Notes: generated by a model not told the origin, from the sequence alone. A stretch of 32,930 nucleotides of DNA from Acidobacteriota bacterium (GCA_027295505.1 JAPUKU010000224.1:1-32930); one strand, 5' to 3'. Positions 1 through 8,380 are shown, counted from the first letter of the stretch. A program made the numbers and translations.

Positions 1-1
1 C

Positions 2-82
2 TTTTGCGACCGGCTCCCCTCCTATGGCGCATTGCCGCCTCACATGGTGCGCCAGCAGATCCTGTCCGACCTCGAGCTCTGA
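2..82 (+). CDS. C-terminal fragment of an upstream CDS cut by the window edge (..FCDRLPSYGALPPHMVRQQILSDLEL*)
   Basis: Open frame from the left edge to TGA at 80-82. Too short to assign a family. Confidence 0.4.
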   Translation, partial: FCDRLPSYGALPPHMVRQQILSDLEL

Positions 83-100
83 ATCGACGAGCGGCTTGCT

Positions 101-241
101 CTGCTGCTAGTGATCTAAGAGCCACCGCTTGCCGGGTTCTGTCATGGCGACTCCGGAGCGCGCTCGCGCACACCCGAAGCCACCCTACCACCCGGCAAGC
201 GGCACCTCATCTTGAACCCAGGCCAGGAGCACCGCCAGCAG
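101..241. other. Candidate structured RNA or inverted-repeat element of unknown identity
   Basis: Perfect 13-bp inverted repeat CCGCTTGCCGGGT (125-137) / ACCCGGCAAGCGG (190-202). It encloses TGGC/GCCA (145-148/179-182) and a GC hairpin, and is flanked by CTGCTG (101-106) / CAGCAG (236-241). Confidence 0.4.
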
Positions 242-254
242 TAGGTAGATGTAG

Positions 255-956
255 ATGGTCAAATGCGATCACTGTCATCAACGCAAGGGTAAACGGATCT
301 GCCCTTACCTCGACGGGCACATCTGCTCCACCTGTTGCGGAGAGAACCGCGGGGTCAACTTTGACTGCCCGCGCAGCTGCCCCCACTTCGGGCCTCCGGC
401 AGGACGGGGTGACGATCGGGCGGACGCCACCGCATCCACCACCCCCGCCAGTACCGGGTCTCAGAATCCCACGCCCCGGGCTGCAACCGGGAGCGCGGCC
501 GCGGCCGCCACAGCGGAGCCGACGCCCGACCTCTCGCGCTACCAGAAGTACCTCTCATCGAACCGGCGCACGCTGGCCGACCTGATGGCGCGCATCGAGA
601 TGGCCATGGCGCAATTCGATCGGCAGCGTCGCGGGCTGACCGACGCCGATGCGGTCGCCACGCTGGAGTTCATGCGCAGGCGTGCCAGCCCCATCACGCT
701 GGTGGAGAAGTTCGCCCCCGAGATGGGAGTGTTTCTGGAAAAGGCGATCGTCGAGTCTTACCACGGAGGCTCGGCCCCCGGCACTTACGATCTAATGGAA
801 GTGCTGGACCACCTGATGGGCATCGCCCGCAACTTCGGGCCGGAGGGTTCTCGCCGGTATCTCGACGAGGTGGCGCTTTTCTTCAAACACTCGCGCAAGC
901 CGCCTCCCGGCGACCCTCCCCCCAAGGACACTCCACGCATCATCATTTCCCGCTGA
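255..956 (+). CDS. Hypothetical protein with an N-terminal Cys-rich (probable zinc-binding) motif
   Basis: ORF of 233 aa. N-terminus MVKCDHCHQRKGKRICPYLDGHICSTCCGENRG has paired CxxC-like motifs. Confidence 0.7.
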   Translation: MVKCDHCHQRKGKRICPYLDGHICSTCCGENRGVNFDCPRSCPHFGPPAGRGDDRADATASTTPASTGSQNPTPRAATGSAAAAATAEPTPDLSRYQKYLSSNRRTLADLMARIEMAMAQFDRQRRGLTDADAVATLEFMRRRASPITLVEKFAPEMGVFLEKAIVESYHGGSAPGTYDLMEVLDHLMGIARNFGPEGSRRYLDEVALFFKHSRKPPPGDPPPKDTPRIIISR

Positions 957-973
957 CGGACGGGAGGGTCGAG

Positions 974-1444
974 CTATCCCCGGGCGCGAGTCTCCAGGAT
1001 AAACAGCGTGAGAGCGAGCAGAAGCGTGCCCATGTACAGGCGAACAGAGAGGCGGTGGAAACGCTTGAACTCCAGCCTCAGCGGGTGGGTGTCTTCAACC
1101 TGCTCGATGCCGCCCATCTCCGCACGCAGCCCCTCCATCCGGGCCGAGACCCAGATCGATCCCAGCAGTAATGACAGGGCGAGCACAGCCACGGCGACCC
1201 GCGTTATCCAGGCTCCGGACCCCGACCCGTACAGTCCCTGCACCAGCGCAAAGATGCCGGCGGCCGCAGCTACCACGAGCCCGGCCACGGTGAGGCGCTG
1301 CAGCACTCGACTCACCACGGCTCCCGCCAGCTCACGGTTTGGCAGGACCTTGAACGCCACCGGAGCCACCACGGCACCGAACAGGAGCATCGCACCAATC
1401 CAGGCGCCGATGGCAGCCAGGTTCACGCTTCGCCAGATCTGCAT
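974..1444 (-). CDS. Small integral membrane protein, DUF4149-like
   Basis: Start trimmed from the ORF track to MQIWRSVNLAAIGAWIGAMLLFGAVVAPVAFKVLP at 1444. Several hydrophobic helices. The longer track ORF would run antisense into the tRNA promoter region. Confidence 0.7.
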   Translation of the reverse strand: MQIWRSVNLAAIGAWIGAMLLFGAVVAPVAFKVLPNRELAGAVVSRVLQRLTVAGLVVAAAAGIFALVQGLYGSGSGAWITRVAVAVLALSLLLGSIWVSARMEGLRAEMGGIEQVEDTHPLRLEFKRFHRLSVRLYMGTLLLALTLFILETRARG

Positions 1445-1476
1445 TTCGTCCTCCGGAAGCGAGATCTTAGCAGAGT

Positions 1477-1506
1477 TTGGAAGTCTCCCGGCAAGTGCGC
1501 TATGAT
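1477..1506 (+). promoter_or_regulatory. Putative sigma70-type promoter for tRNA-Ser
   Basis: TTGGAA - 18 nt - TATGAT, about 35 nt upstream of the tRNA. Confidence 0.4.
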
Positions 1507-1541
1507 TCGACCGGCCCAAGGCTAGAGTAGTTGATGCCCCG

Positions 1542-1631
1542 GGAGAGGTGTCCGAGTGGCTTAAGGAGCACGCTTGGAAAGCGTGTGTATGGGAAACCAT
1601 ACCGAGGGTTCGAATCCCTCTCTCTCCGCCA
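1542..1631 (+). tRNA. tRNA-Ser(GGA)
   Basis: Acceptor GGAGAGG/TCTCTCC. Anticodon arm CACGC-TTGGAAA-GCGTG with GGA. Long variable arm TATGGGAAACCATA. T arm GAGGGTTCGAATCCCTC. Encoded CCA. Confidence 0.95.
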
Positions 1632-1647
1632 GTTAAAGAAATCGGTT

Positions 1648-1670
1648 CGGCCGGCCCTGGTTGCCGGCCG
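1648..1670 (+). other. 8-bp hairpin between tRNA-Ser and SRP RNA
   Basis: CGGCCGGC-CCTGGTT-GCCGGCCG; no U-tract. Confidence 0.5.
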
Positions 1671-1676
1671 CTGTGT

Positions 1677-1777
1677 GGGCCCGAGCCCTGTGCAACGGGA
1701 GCCCCCGAACCCCGTCAGACCCGGAAGGGAGCAGCGGTAGGCGGCCACACCCGTGTGCCGCAGGTTTGCTTGGGCCC
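1677..1777 (+). ncRNA. ffs: Bacterial small signal recognition particle RNA (4.5S-like)
   Basis: Hallmark ACCCCGTCAGACCCGGAAGGGAGCAGCGGTAGGCGG. Terminal pairing GGGCCCGAGC/GCTTGGGCCC. Position between tRNA-Ser and dnaX. Confidence 0.9.
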
Positions 1778-1787
1778 TTGATTCTTC

Positions 1788-1809
1788 GGCCGGGCGCGCT
1801 CGCCCGGCC
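1788..1809 (+). other. 9-bp hairpin between SRP RNA and dnaX
   Basis: GGCCGGGCG-CGCT-CGCCCGGCC directly upstream of the dnaX SD. Confidence 0.5.
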
Positions 1810-1825
1810 CTCCGAGGGAGCTGAA

Positions 1826-3484
1826 TTGGAAAACCATTCCGGCTACATCGTTCTGGCCCGCAAGTACCGGCCCCAGCGGTTCTCGGATGTCGCCGGACAG
1901 GCGGTGACCGTGCAAACGCTCCAGAACGCGCTGCGAAGCGGGAGGCTGGCGCACGCCTTTCTGTTCTCCGGCCCGCGTGGAGTTGGCAAGACCACCCTGG
2001 CACGGCTGCTGGCGCGGGCCCTCAACTGCCACAAAGAGGTGACGGACGAGCCTTGCGGGGCGTGTGAAAGCTGCCGGGAGGTGGCGGAAGGACGCTCCCT
2101 GGATGTGCTGGAGATAGACGGCGCCAGCAACAACAAGGTGGAGGAAGCACGCCAGCTGCGCGAGACCGTGCGCTACGCGCCGGCGCGCGATCGTTACCGC
2201 GTCTTCATCATCGACGAGGTTCACATGTTGTCGGTGGCGGCATTCAACGCACTGCTGAAGACACTGGAGGAGCCCCCCGCGCACATCAAGTTCATTTTCG
2301 CCACGACCGAGATCCACAAGATCCCGGCGACGATTCTCTCGCGCTGCCAGCACTACGAGTTCCACCGCCTGTCGCGGGAGGAGATTACCTCTCAGATCGC
2401 TGGCGTGTGCAAGCAGGAAGAAATGAAGGTTGAGGATCGTGCCCTCGATCTGATCGCACGAAGCGCCGGTGGCTCTCTGCGCGACGCCCTGAGCTCCCTC
2501 GATCAGGTGGCGGCGCGCTGCGGCAATGAGGTGAAGGAGGCGGACGCGCGCAGCGTGCTGGGAATGATTCCGGACGAGCGCGTGCTCGGGATCTTCGAGG
2601 CCGCGGCGAGCCAGGATCTGGCCGCGCTGCTGCGCATCTCGCGGGAGATTTTCGAGGACGGATGCGATCCGGCCCGCTTCTGCGAGGAGATCATGGCCCA
2701 GGCACGGGATCTCCTGGTGCAGAAGCTCTCCCCGCAGGCGGGTGAGCAGGGCGACTGGGTTGGGGTCGCCCAGGCCGAAGACCGCCAGAAGCTGGCCGAG
2801 CTCCTGACACCCGACCAGCTGATACGCCTGTTTCAGCTCTTCTTCGATCTCGAACAGCGCCTGCGCGGCGCGTCCCTGCCACAGGTCCTCCTCGAACTGG
2901 TGTGCGTCAAGCTCGTCCAACTGGCCGATCTCAGACCGATCGAGGAGATCCTCGGAGAGTTGAGGGGCGGTCGCTCCGGGGTGACCGACTCGCGTTCCGC
3001 GGGTCCGCCCCCGCTCACAGCGCCGCCGGCGCCTGCACCCGAGACCCGGGAGACACAGGCCCCTGCCGGCGTGAGCACGGACACCTCAGCACCCGCGCCC
3101 GCCGGGGACAGCCCGGTCAGGGAACGGTTCCTGGAGGCGCTTCATCAGAAGAAGATCCACCTGGCCTCGTTCATCGAGAGCGCTCGTGACATAACCCCGC
3201 AAGGTTCGGCGCTCGTCATCAGCTTTGGGCCCGACCAGCGCTTCATCCACGACAAGGCCGCCGAGGACCTGCCCCTGCTGCGGGAAGCGGCCCGGGCTGC
3301 CCTGGGTGATGAAGCCACGGTGCGCCTCACGCTCGAAGAGAAGGGCGGGGACGGGTCTGCCGCGCAGGCAGCTTCCCCCGGGGAGCAACGGGATCGTCTG
3401 ATTGAACAGCTTGTCAAGGAGCCGATCGTGCAGTCGGCCCTGGATATTTTCGGCGGACAGATCGTCGACGTACAGGAGTCCTGA
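1826..3484 (+). CDS. dnaX: DNA polymerase III subunit gamma/tau
   Basis: YIVLARKYRPQRFSDVAGQ, GPRGVGKTTLARLLARALNC, zinc-binding Cys cluster, IIDEVHMLS. Likely TTG start at 1826 with GGGAG upstream. The track start at 1661 lies in the SRP RNA region. Confidence 0.93.
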   Translation: MENHSGYIVLARKYRPQRFSDVAGQAVTVQTLQNALRSGRLAHAFLFSGPRGVGKTTLARLLARALNCHKEVTDEPCGACESCREVAEGRSLDVLEIDGASNNKVEEARQLRETVRYAPARDRYRVFIIDEVHMLSVAAFNALLKTLEEPPAHIKFIFATTEIHKIPATILSRCQHYEFHRLSREEITSQIAGVCKQEEMKVEDRALDLIARSAGGSLRDALSSLDQVAARCGNEVKEADARSVLGMIPDERVLGIFEAAASQDLAALLRISREIFEDGCDPARFCEEIMAQARDLLVQKLSPQAGEQGDWVGVAQAEDRQKLAELLTPDQLIRLFQLFFDLEQRLRGASLPQVLLELVCVKLVQLADLRPIEEILGELRGGRSGVTDSRSAGPPPLTAPPAPAPETRETQAPAGVSTDTSAPAPAGDSPVRERFLEALHQKKIHLASFIESARDITPQGSALVISFGPDQRFIHDKAAEDLPLLREAARAALGDEATVRLTLEEKGGDGSAAQAASPGEQRDRLIEQLVKEPIVQSALDIFGGQIVDVQES

Positions 3485-3490
3485 GACGCC

Positions 3491-3790
3491 ATGAACATCG
3501 GGAAAATGCTCAAGCAGGCACAGCAGATGCAGGCCCAGCTTCAGGAGGAAATGGAGCAGCTCAAGGTAGAGGCCACAGCGGGCGGAGGGATGGTCACCGC
3601 TCGCATGAACGGTAAGAAACAGCTCCTGACGCTCGAGATCAAGCCGGAGGTCGCCAATCCGGAGGACCTCGAAATGCTGCAGGATCTGGTCGTGGCGGCG
3701 GTCAACGAGGCCACCCGGAAGGTCGAAGAGGCCCTTTCTTCCCGAATGGGAAACCTGGCGGGTATGATGGGGCTGCCGGGCATGCCCTGA
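3491..3790 (+). CDS. YbaB/EbfC family nucleoid-associated protein
   Basis: MNIGKMLKQAQQMQAQLQEEMEQLKVEATAGGGMV; classic dnaX-ybaB-recR order. Confidence 0.92.
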   Translation: MNIGKMLKQAQQMQAQLQEEMEQLKVEATAGGGMVTARMNGKKQLLTLEIKPEVANPEDLEMLQDLVVAAVNEATRKVEEALSSRMGNLAGMMGLPGMP

Positions 3791-3809
3791 ACCTCCTTCT
3801 GTCAAAAAC

Positions 3810-3837
3810 TTGCCCCCTTCACTCGTGTCACTATATT
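3810..3837 (+). promoter_or_regulatory. Possible promoter for recR
   Basis: TTGCCC - 16 nt - TATATT, upstream of ATG 3855. Confidence 0.3.
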
Positions 3838-3854
3838 AGAACTGGACTTTCGCC

Positions 3855-4454
3855 ATGCCTGAGGTAGCTGCGCCTATCGCGAGACTTATCAACGAGTTAG
3901 CGAAGCTCCCCGGGATTGGCCTCAAGACGGCTCAGCGGCTGGCCTTCCATATGTTGAAAGCGCCGGCGCCCGAGGCTGAGGCCCTGGCGATGGCCATCCG
4001 GGAGGTGCGTGACAAGCTCACCACCTGCAAGGAATGCTGCAACATCACGGATACGGACCTCTGCCGGTTCTGCTCCGATCCCGGGCGAGACCGAACGACG
4101 GTGTGCGTCGTGGAGAACCCGACAAACGTGCTGTCGATTGAGAGAACGAGAGAGTACCACGGCCTGTACCACGTGCTGCACGGCTCCATCTCACCGCTGG
4201 CCGGACGCGGACCCGAGTCGCTCACCCTGGAGGTGCTCACCGCGCGGGTGCGCGCGGGAGGCGTGCGCGAGGTGATCGTGGCCACCAACCCCAACGTGGA
4301 GGGAGAGACCACCGCCACCTATCTGGCCCAGATCCTCAGGCCCCTCGGTGTGCGGGTCACCCGCCCGGCGATGGGCCTGCCGATGGGGGCCGATCTGGAA
4401 TACACCGACGAGGTCACCATAGCCAAGGCCCTGGACGGCCGCCACGAGGTTTGA
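3855..4454 (+). CDS. recR: Recombination mediator protein RecR
   Basis: LPGIGLKTAQRLAFHML, Cys4 zinc finger CKECCNITDTDLCRFCSD, toprim region. Confidence 0.95.
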   Translation: MPEVAAPIARLINELAKLPGIGLKTAQRLAFHMLKAPAPEAEALAMAIREVRDKLTTCKECCNITDTDLCRFCSDPGRDRTTVCVVENPTNVLSIERTREYHGLYHVLHGSISPLAGRGPESLTLEVLTARVRAGGVREVIVATNPNVEGETTATYLAQILRPLGVRVTRPAMGLPMGADLEYTDEVTIAKALDGRHEV

Positions 4455-4460
4455 GCAACC

Positions 4461-4958
4461 ATGTCCGGCACTGAACTGGTGATGTACGAAGAGGAGTTCC
4501 TGAAGATCCAGGACATCCTCGAGAAGCTGCGCAAGGAGGCGAACGCAGAGTTCGTGATCCTGGTGGATAAAGCCGGGCAGCAGATCGCCAGCACGGGCAA
4601 CCTTCGCAACATCGATACCACCTCCCTCGCCTCACTGACGGCCGGCAACGTGGCTGCCACCGACGGCCTGGCCAAGCTCATTGGTGAGAAGGAGTTCTCA
4701 ATTCTCTTCCATGAGGGAGAGAAGGACAGCATTCACATCTCCATCGTTGATCAGCGCCTCATCCTGGTGGTCATCTTCGATGAGCATTCCTCGCTCGGCC
4801 TCGTGCGCCTGCGCGTGAAGAAAGCTCAGGGGGATCTCTCAGACGTGTTCAAGGAGGTACTCAAGAAGGCGGATCAGCACATGGCCGGAAAGGGTCAGGA
4901 ACAGTCCCCGTTCGCAGAGATTACCGACGAGGACATTGACAGCCTGTTCAGCGAGTGA
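4461..4958 (+). CDS. mglB: Roadblock/LC7 domain protein, MglB-like
   Basis: [39 protein letters not shown]; immediately upstream of an MglA-like GTPase. Confidence 0.82.
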   Translation: MSGTELVMYEEEFLKIQDILEKLRKEANAEFVILVDKAGQQIASTGNLRNIDTTSLASLTAGNVAATDGLAKLIGEKEFSILFHEGEKDSIHISIVDQRLILVVIFDEHSSLGLVRLRVKKAQGDLSDVFKEVLKKADQHMAGKGQEQSPFAEITDEDIDSLFSE

Positions 4959-4965
4959 GGCTGCC

Positions 4966-5550
4966 ATGACCTTCATCAACTACGCCGCACGCGAGATCAA
5001 CTGCAAGATCGTCTATTACGGTCCGGGGTTGTGCGGCAAGACCACCAATATCCAATACATCTATGACAAGACCAACCCGAACGCCAAGGGTAAGTTGATC
5101 TCCCTGGCAACGGAAACTGACCGCACGCTGTTCTTCGACTTCCTGCCTCTCGACCTTGGAAACATCCGCGGCTTCCGCACCCGCTTTCATCTCTACACCG
5201 TGCCCGGGCAGGTCTTCTACGACGCCTCGCGTAAGCTGATCCTCAAGGGTGCCGACGGCGTCATCTTCGTCGCCGACTCCCAGGACGCTCGCCTGGAGGC
5301 GAATGTAGAGTCGCTCAGGAACCTGCAGGCCAACCTCAAGGCCCAGGGGCTCGATCTGCTGAAGATCCCGTACGTGTTGCAGCTCAACAAGCGCGACCTT
5401 CCTGCCGTCGCAACCGTTGAAAAGATGGTCCAGCAGCTGCGCATCAAGGGGGAACCCGTCTTCCAGGCTTCCGCCGTCAAGGGCACCGGTGTCTTTGACA
5501 CCCTCAAGGCCGTCGCCAAGCTCGTCCTCGGCCAGCTCAAGCGGGGCTGA
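4966..5550 (+). CDS. mglA: MglA-like small Ras-family GTPase
   Basis: [93 protein letters not shown]; close to Myxococcus MglA from memory. Confidence 0.9.
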   Translation: MTFINYAAREINCKIVYYGPGLCGKTTNIQYIYDKTNPNAKGKLISLATETDRTLFFDFLPLDLGNIRGFRTRFHLYTVPGQVFYDASRKLILKGADGVIFVADSQDARLEANVESLRNLQANLKAQGLDLLKIPYVLQLNKRDLPAVATVEKMVQQLRIKGEPVFQASAVKGTGVFDTLKAVAKLVLGQLKRG

Positions 5551-5561
5551 GCAGCCCTTTC

Positions 5562-5591
5562 TTGACACGATTTCCAATCCCCTGCTAGAAT
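5562..5591 (+). promoter_or_regulatory. Promoter upstream of rplU
   Basis: TTGACA - 18 nt - TAGAAT preceded by TGC (extended -10); 26 nt from ATG 5618. Confidence 0.65.
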
Positions 5592-5617
5592 TGCCGTTTG
5601 CATCAGGGAGAGATTCC

Positions 5618-5947
5618 ATGTTCGCCGTCGTAGACATTGGGGGAAAGCAGCGCCGTGTGGAGAAGGGCGACCGCCTGCGCCTGGAGCGAGTCGAGGCCAA
5701 GGTGGGCGATAAGATTGAGCTCTCGCCCGTGCTCATGGTGCAGACCGAAAAGAGCTTGAAGATCGGCAAGCCGCACGTGGACGGAGCCAGGGTTTCGGCC
5801 ACCGTGGTGGCTCAGGACCGGTACCCCCGCATCCTGGTTTTCAAGAAAAAGCGGCGCAAGCAGTACAAGCGCAAGAACGGCCACCGGCAGAGTTACACCG
5901 AGGTGGAGATCAATTCGATCGTCGCCAGCAGCGCTGCCACGGACTGA
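5618..5947 (+). CDS. rplU: 50S ribosomal protein L21
   Basis: MFAVVDIGGKQRRVEKGDRLRLERVEAKVGDKIEL; start trimmed from the track ORF. Confidence 0.95.
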   Translation: MFAVVDIGGKQRRVEKGDRLRLERVEAKVGDKIELSPVLMVQTEKSLKIGKPHVDGARVSATVVAQDRYPRILVFKKKRRKQYKRKNGHRQSYTEVEINSIVASSAATD

Positions 5948-5962
5948 GAAGGGAGGAGGCTC

Positions 5963-6223
5963 TTGGCACACAAAAAAGCAGGCGGAGCATCACGCAACGG
6001 CCGCGACAGCAACGCCAAGAGGCTCGGCGTCAAGCGCTTCGGCGGGCAGTTCGTCACCGGCGGATCGATCCTCGTGCGTCAGCGTGGCACCCCGTTCAAG
6101 CCAGGGCTCAACGTGGGCCGGGGCAAGGACGACACCCTCTTCGCCAAGATCTCAGGTGTCGTCAAGTTCCAGAACCGGGGCCGTCTCGGAAAGTTCGTGA
6201 GCGTCCTGCCGGCCGCCAGCTAG
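5963..6223 (+). CDS. rpmA: 50S ribosomal protein L27
   Basis: [46 protein letters not shown] start. Confidence 0.96.
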   Translation: MAHKKAGGASRNGRDSNAKRLGVKRFGGQFVTGGSILVRQRGTPFKPGLNVGRGKDDTLFAKISGVVKFQNRGRLGKFVSVLPAAS

Positions 6224-6239
6224 CCGATGCCAGGGCACC

Positions 6240-6260
6240 GGCCGGCCACAGAGGCCGGCC
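6240..6260 (+). other. Perfect 8-bp hairpin between rpmA and obgE
   Basis: GGCCGGCC-ACAGA-GGCCGGCC; no U-tract. Confidence 0.5.
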
Positions 6261-6292
6261 AGTAGGCCTCCTATTCCACGGCAATCGGCAAG

Positions 6293-7330
6293 ATGTTTCT
6301 TGATCAGGCAAAAATATCCGTCAAGGCCGGAAGCGGCGGCAGCGGTTGCGTGTCGTTCCGGCGCGAGAAGTTCGTGCCGCGAGGCGGTCCCAACGGCGGA
6401 GACGGCGGCAGTGGCGGCAGTGTCTGGCTCGAAACCACCCTCTCGACCAACACGCTCAACACCTTCCACCATCGCCAGCACTTCAAAGCAAAGCGAGGCG
6501 AACACGGCCAGGGCAGCAATCGCAGCGGCAGCCAGGGTGAGGATCTGATCCTTCAGATCCCCGTGGGGACAGTGCTCCATGACGAGGCGGATCCATCCGT
6601 CCTGCTCGGAGACCTGTGCGAACCGGGCCAGCGCCTGTGCGTGGCCAGGGGCGGCCGCGGTGGAAAGGGCAACGCCCATTTCGCCACCTCGACGCACCAG
6701 GCCCCGCGTTTCGCCCAGCCCGGCGAGGCGGGAGAGGAACGTTGGCTGATCCTGGAGTTGAAGCTGCTCGCAGATGTCGGACTGGTGGGCTTTCCCAACG
6801 CCGGCAAGAGCACCCTCATCTCCCGTGTCTCCGCCGCCCGTCCGAAGATCGCCGATTATCCTTTCACCACCCTGGTTCCAAACCTTGGCGTCGTACGCCT
6901 CGACGAGGCGCGATCCTTCGTGATGGCTGACATCCCCGGCCTCATCGAGGGAGCCCACGAGGGCACCGGGCTCGGCACACGATTTCTCAAGCATGTTGAA
7001 CGCACGCGCATGCTGCTTCATCTGGTCGACGTTTCTCCCGCTTCGGAGCGGGATCCGGTCTCGGATCTGGAGATTGTTGACCGGGAGATCGAAGCGTACC
7101 GTGACATACTCGCTGCCAAGCCGCAGATCATCGTGGCCACAAAGAAGGACGTTGCCCAGGATCCGCAACGCATCAAGGCGCTCAAGGCCGCGGCCCTGAA
7201 GCTGGGACGCGACTTTCACCTCATCTCGGCCGTCACCGGCGATGGGCTGGAGGAGCTGATCCAGTCGGTGGGCAGCCGCCTGGAAGCGTTCGGCCCTCGA
7301 ATGATAAATACGGCGGCGTCCGCACCCTGA
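6293..7330 (+). CDS. obgE: GTPase Obg
   Basis: MFLDQAKISVKAGSGGSGCVSFRREKFVPRGGPNGGDGG, GFPNAGKSTLIS, DIPGLIEGAHEGTGLG. Confidence 0.96.
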   Translation: MFLDQAKISVKAGSGGSGCVSFRREKFVPRGGPNGGDGGSGGSVWLETTLSTNTLNTFHHRQHFKAKRGEHGQGSNRSGSQGEDLILQIPVGTVLHDEADPSVLLGDLCEPGQRLCVARGGRGGKGNAHFATSTHQAPRFAQPGEAGEERWLILELKLLADVGLVGFPNAGKSTLISRVSAARPKIADYPFTTLVPNLGVVRLDEARSFVMADIPGLIEGAHEGTGLGTRFLKHVERTRMLLHLVDVSPASERDPVSDLEIVDREIEAYRDILAAKPQIIVATKKDVAQDPQRIKALKAAALKLGRDFHLISAVTGDGLEELIQSVGSRLEAFGPRMINTAASAP

Positions 7331-7340
7331 GAGGCCGCGC

Positions 7341-8021
7341 CTGAGCACACTCTCCACAGGCATCCTGGGCGGATCATTCGATCCCGTGCACAACGCGCAC
7401 ATGGGAATGGCCCGGCTGGCGCTCGAGCGCCTCGGCCTCGAGGAGATTCATTTCCTGCCGGTGTTCCGGCCGCCCCACAAAATGGAACGACCGCTCAGCG
7501 CAGAGCACCAGCGCTACGCGATGCTGGTTCTGGCGACCCAGCCCGAGCTACGGTTCAAGGTGTCCAGCGAGGAACTGACACGGGAGAGACCTTCGTATAC
7601 CATCGACACCCTGAAGCGGCTCCGTGAGACCGAAAGTAGTCGGCGATGGTATTTCCTGGCGGGAGCCGATACTTTCGCCGAGATCGAGACCTGGAAGCAG
7701 GCAAGAAGTGTGCTGGAACTGGTTGATTTCATCGTTTTTCCACGCAACGGGATCACCCTGGCAGAGATGATGAAGCGCCTGCCAGACTGGGCCAACCGGA
7801 GGTTGATTGAACACACAGGGCCAGAGCTCAAGCCGCCCCTGGCGGCCGGCCCGGACACCGGGGTCCACTGGGTGCCCCTGGCGGTGCCTGCCGTCTCCTC
7901 CACGGATGTCCGCGAGCGGGCGGCGGCGGGCGGAGACCTCTCCTCACTGGTACCGGAGCCGGTCGCGCATTACATTGAGAGGTATGGCCTCTACCGCGAT
8001 GAGGAAGGCCTGAAGCGTTGA
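7341..8021 (+). CDS. nadD: Nicotinate-nucleotide adenylyltransferase
   Basis: GILGGSFDPVHNAHMGMARLALERLGLEEIHFLPV. The track start (GTG 7386) is inside the motif. CTG 7341 follows GAGAGG; no ATG/GTG/TTG exists in frame back to the stop at 7305. Confidence 0.88.
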   Translation: MSTLSTGILGGSFDPVHNAHMGMARLALERLGLEEIHFLPVFRPPHKMERPLSAEHQRYAMLVLATQPELRFKVSSEELTRERPSYTIDTLKRLRETESSRRWYFLAGADTFAEIETWKQARSVLELVDFIVFPRNGITLAEMMKRLPDWANRRLIEHTGPELKPPLAAGPDTGVHWVPLAVPAVSSTDVRERAAAGGDLSSLVPEPVAHYIERYGLYRDEEGLKR

Positions 8022-8380
8022 CTGCGGTACGCCGCCCCAACGCGCGCACGCTCCTCACCCTGGCGAAACGGGCCGCACGCGACAAGCAGGGTGAAGAGAT
8101 CGTCATCCTCGATCTGCGCCGGCTGTGCGACTTCACCGATTATTTCATGATCTGCCACGGCAACACCTCCCGGCAGACACAGGCCATCGCCGACCATATC
8201 GAAGAGAAGTTGCGTGCCTCAGACCGCCGCCCGGGCCATGTCGAAGGCACGAAGCCGGGCGAATGGATTCTGATGGACTACATCGATTTCGTGATCCACA
8301 TCTTCACACACGAGAGGCGCTCCTTCTACGATCTGGAGAGGCTCTGGGGTGACGCCCCCAAAATCCGTACCACCGGCTGA
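8018..8380 (+). CDS. rsfS: Ribosomal silencing factor RsfS (Iojap family)
   Basis: DLRRLCDFTDYFMICHGNTSRQTQAIADHIEEKL, GEWILMDYIDFVIHIF; downstream of nadD. Confidence 0.92.
   Translation: MTAVRRPNARTLLTLAKRAARDKQGEEIVILDLRRLCDFTDYFMICHGNTSRQTQAIADHIEEKLRASDRRPGHVEGTKPGEWILMDYIDFVIHIFTHERRSFYDLERLWGDAPKIRTTG

Noticed and set aside
125-202. RNase P RNA on the minus strand (ACAGAACCCGGC matches the conserved 3' core)
   Set aside because: The partner core (GAGGAAAGTCCGGGC) is absent from the adjacent few hundred bases, and a credible CDS occupies that region. The match is probably coincidence within the inverted repeat.
4-585. 193-aa plus-strand ORF
   Set aside because: Low-complexity Arg/Pro/Ser translation overlapping the Cys-rich CDS in another frame; typical spurious ORF in GC-rich DNA.
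1661-1825. N-terminal extension of DnaX
   Set aside because: It translates the SRP RNA and a hairpin; homology begins after TTG 1826.
1715-2920. 401-aa minus-strand ORF antisense to dnaX, plus other long antisense ORFs (6152-7402, 8514-9494, 11429-12517, 26092-26949)
   Set aside because: Mirror-frame artefacts of codon usage in strongly supported genes; no family signatures.
1826-3484. Programmed frameshift in dnaX (tau/gamma)
   Set aside because: No A-AAA-AAG type slippery sequence seen.
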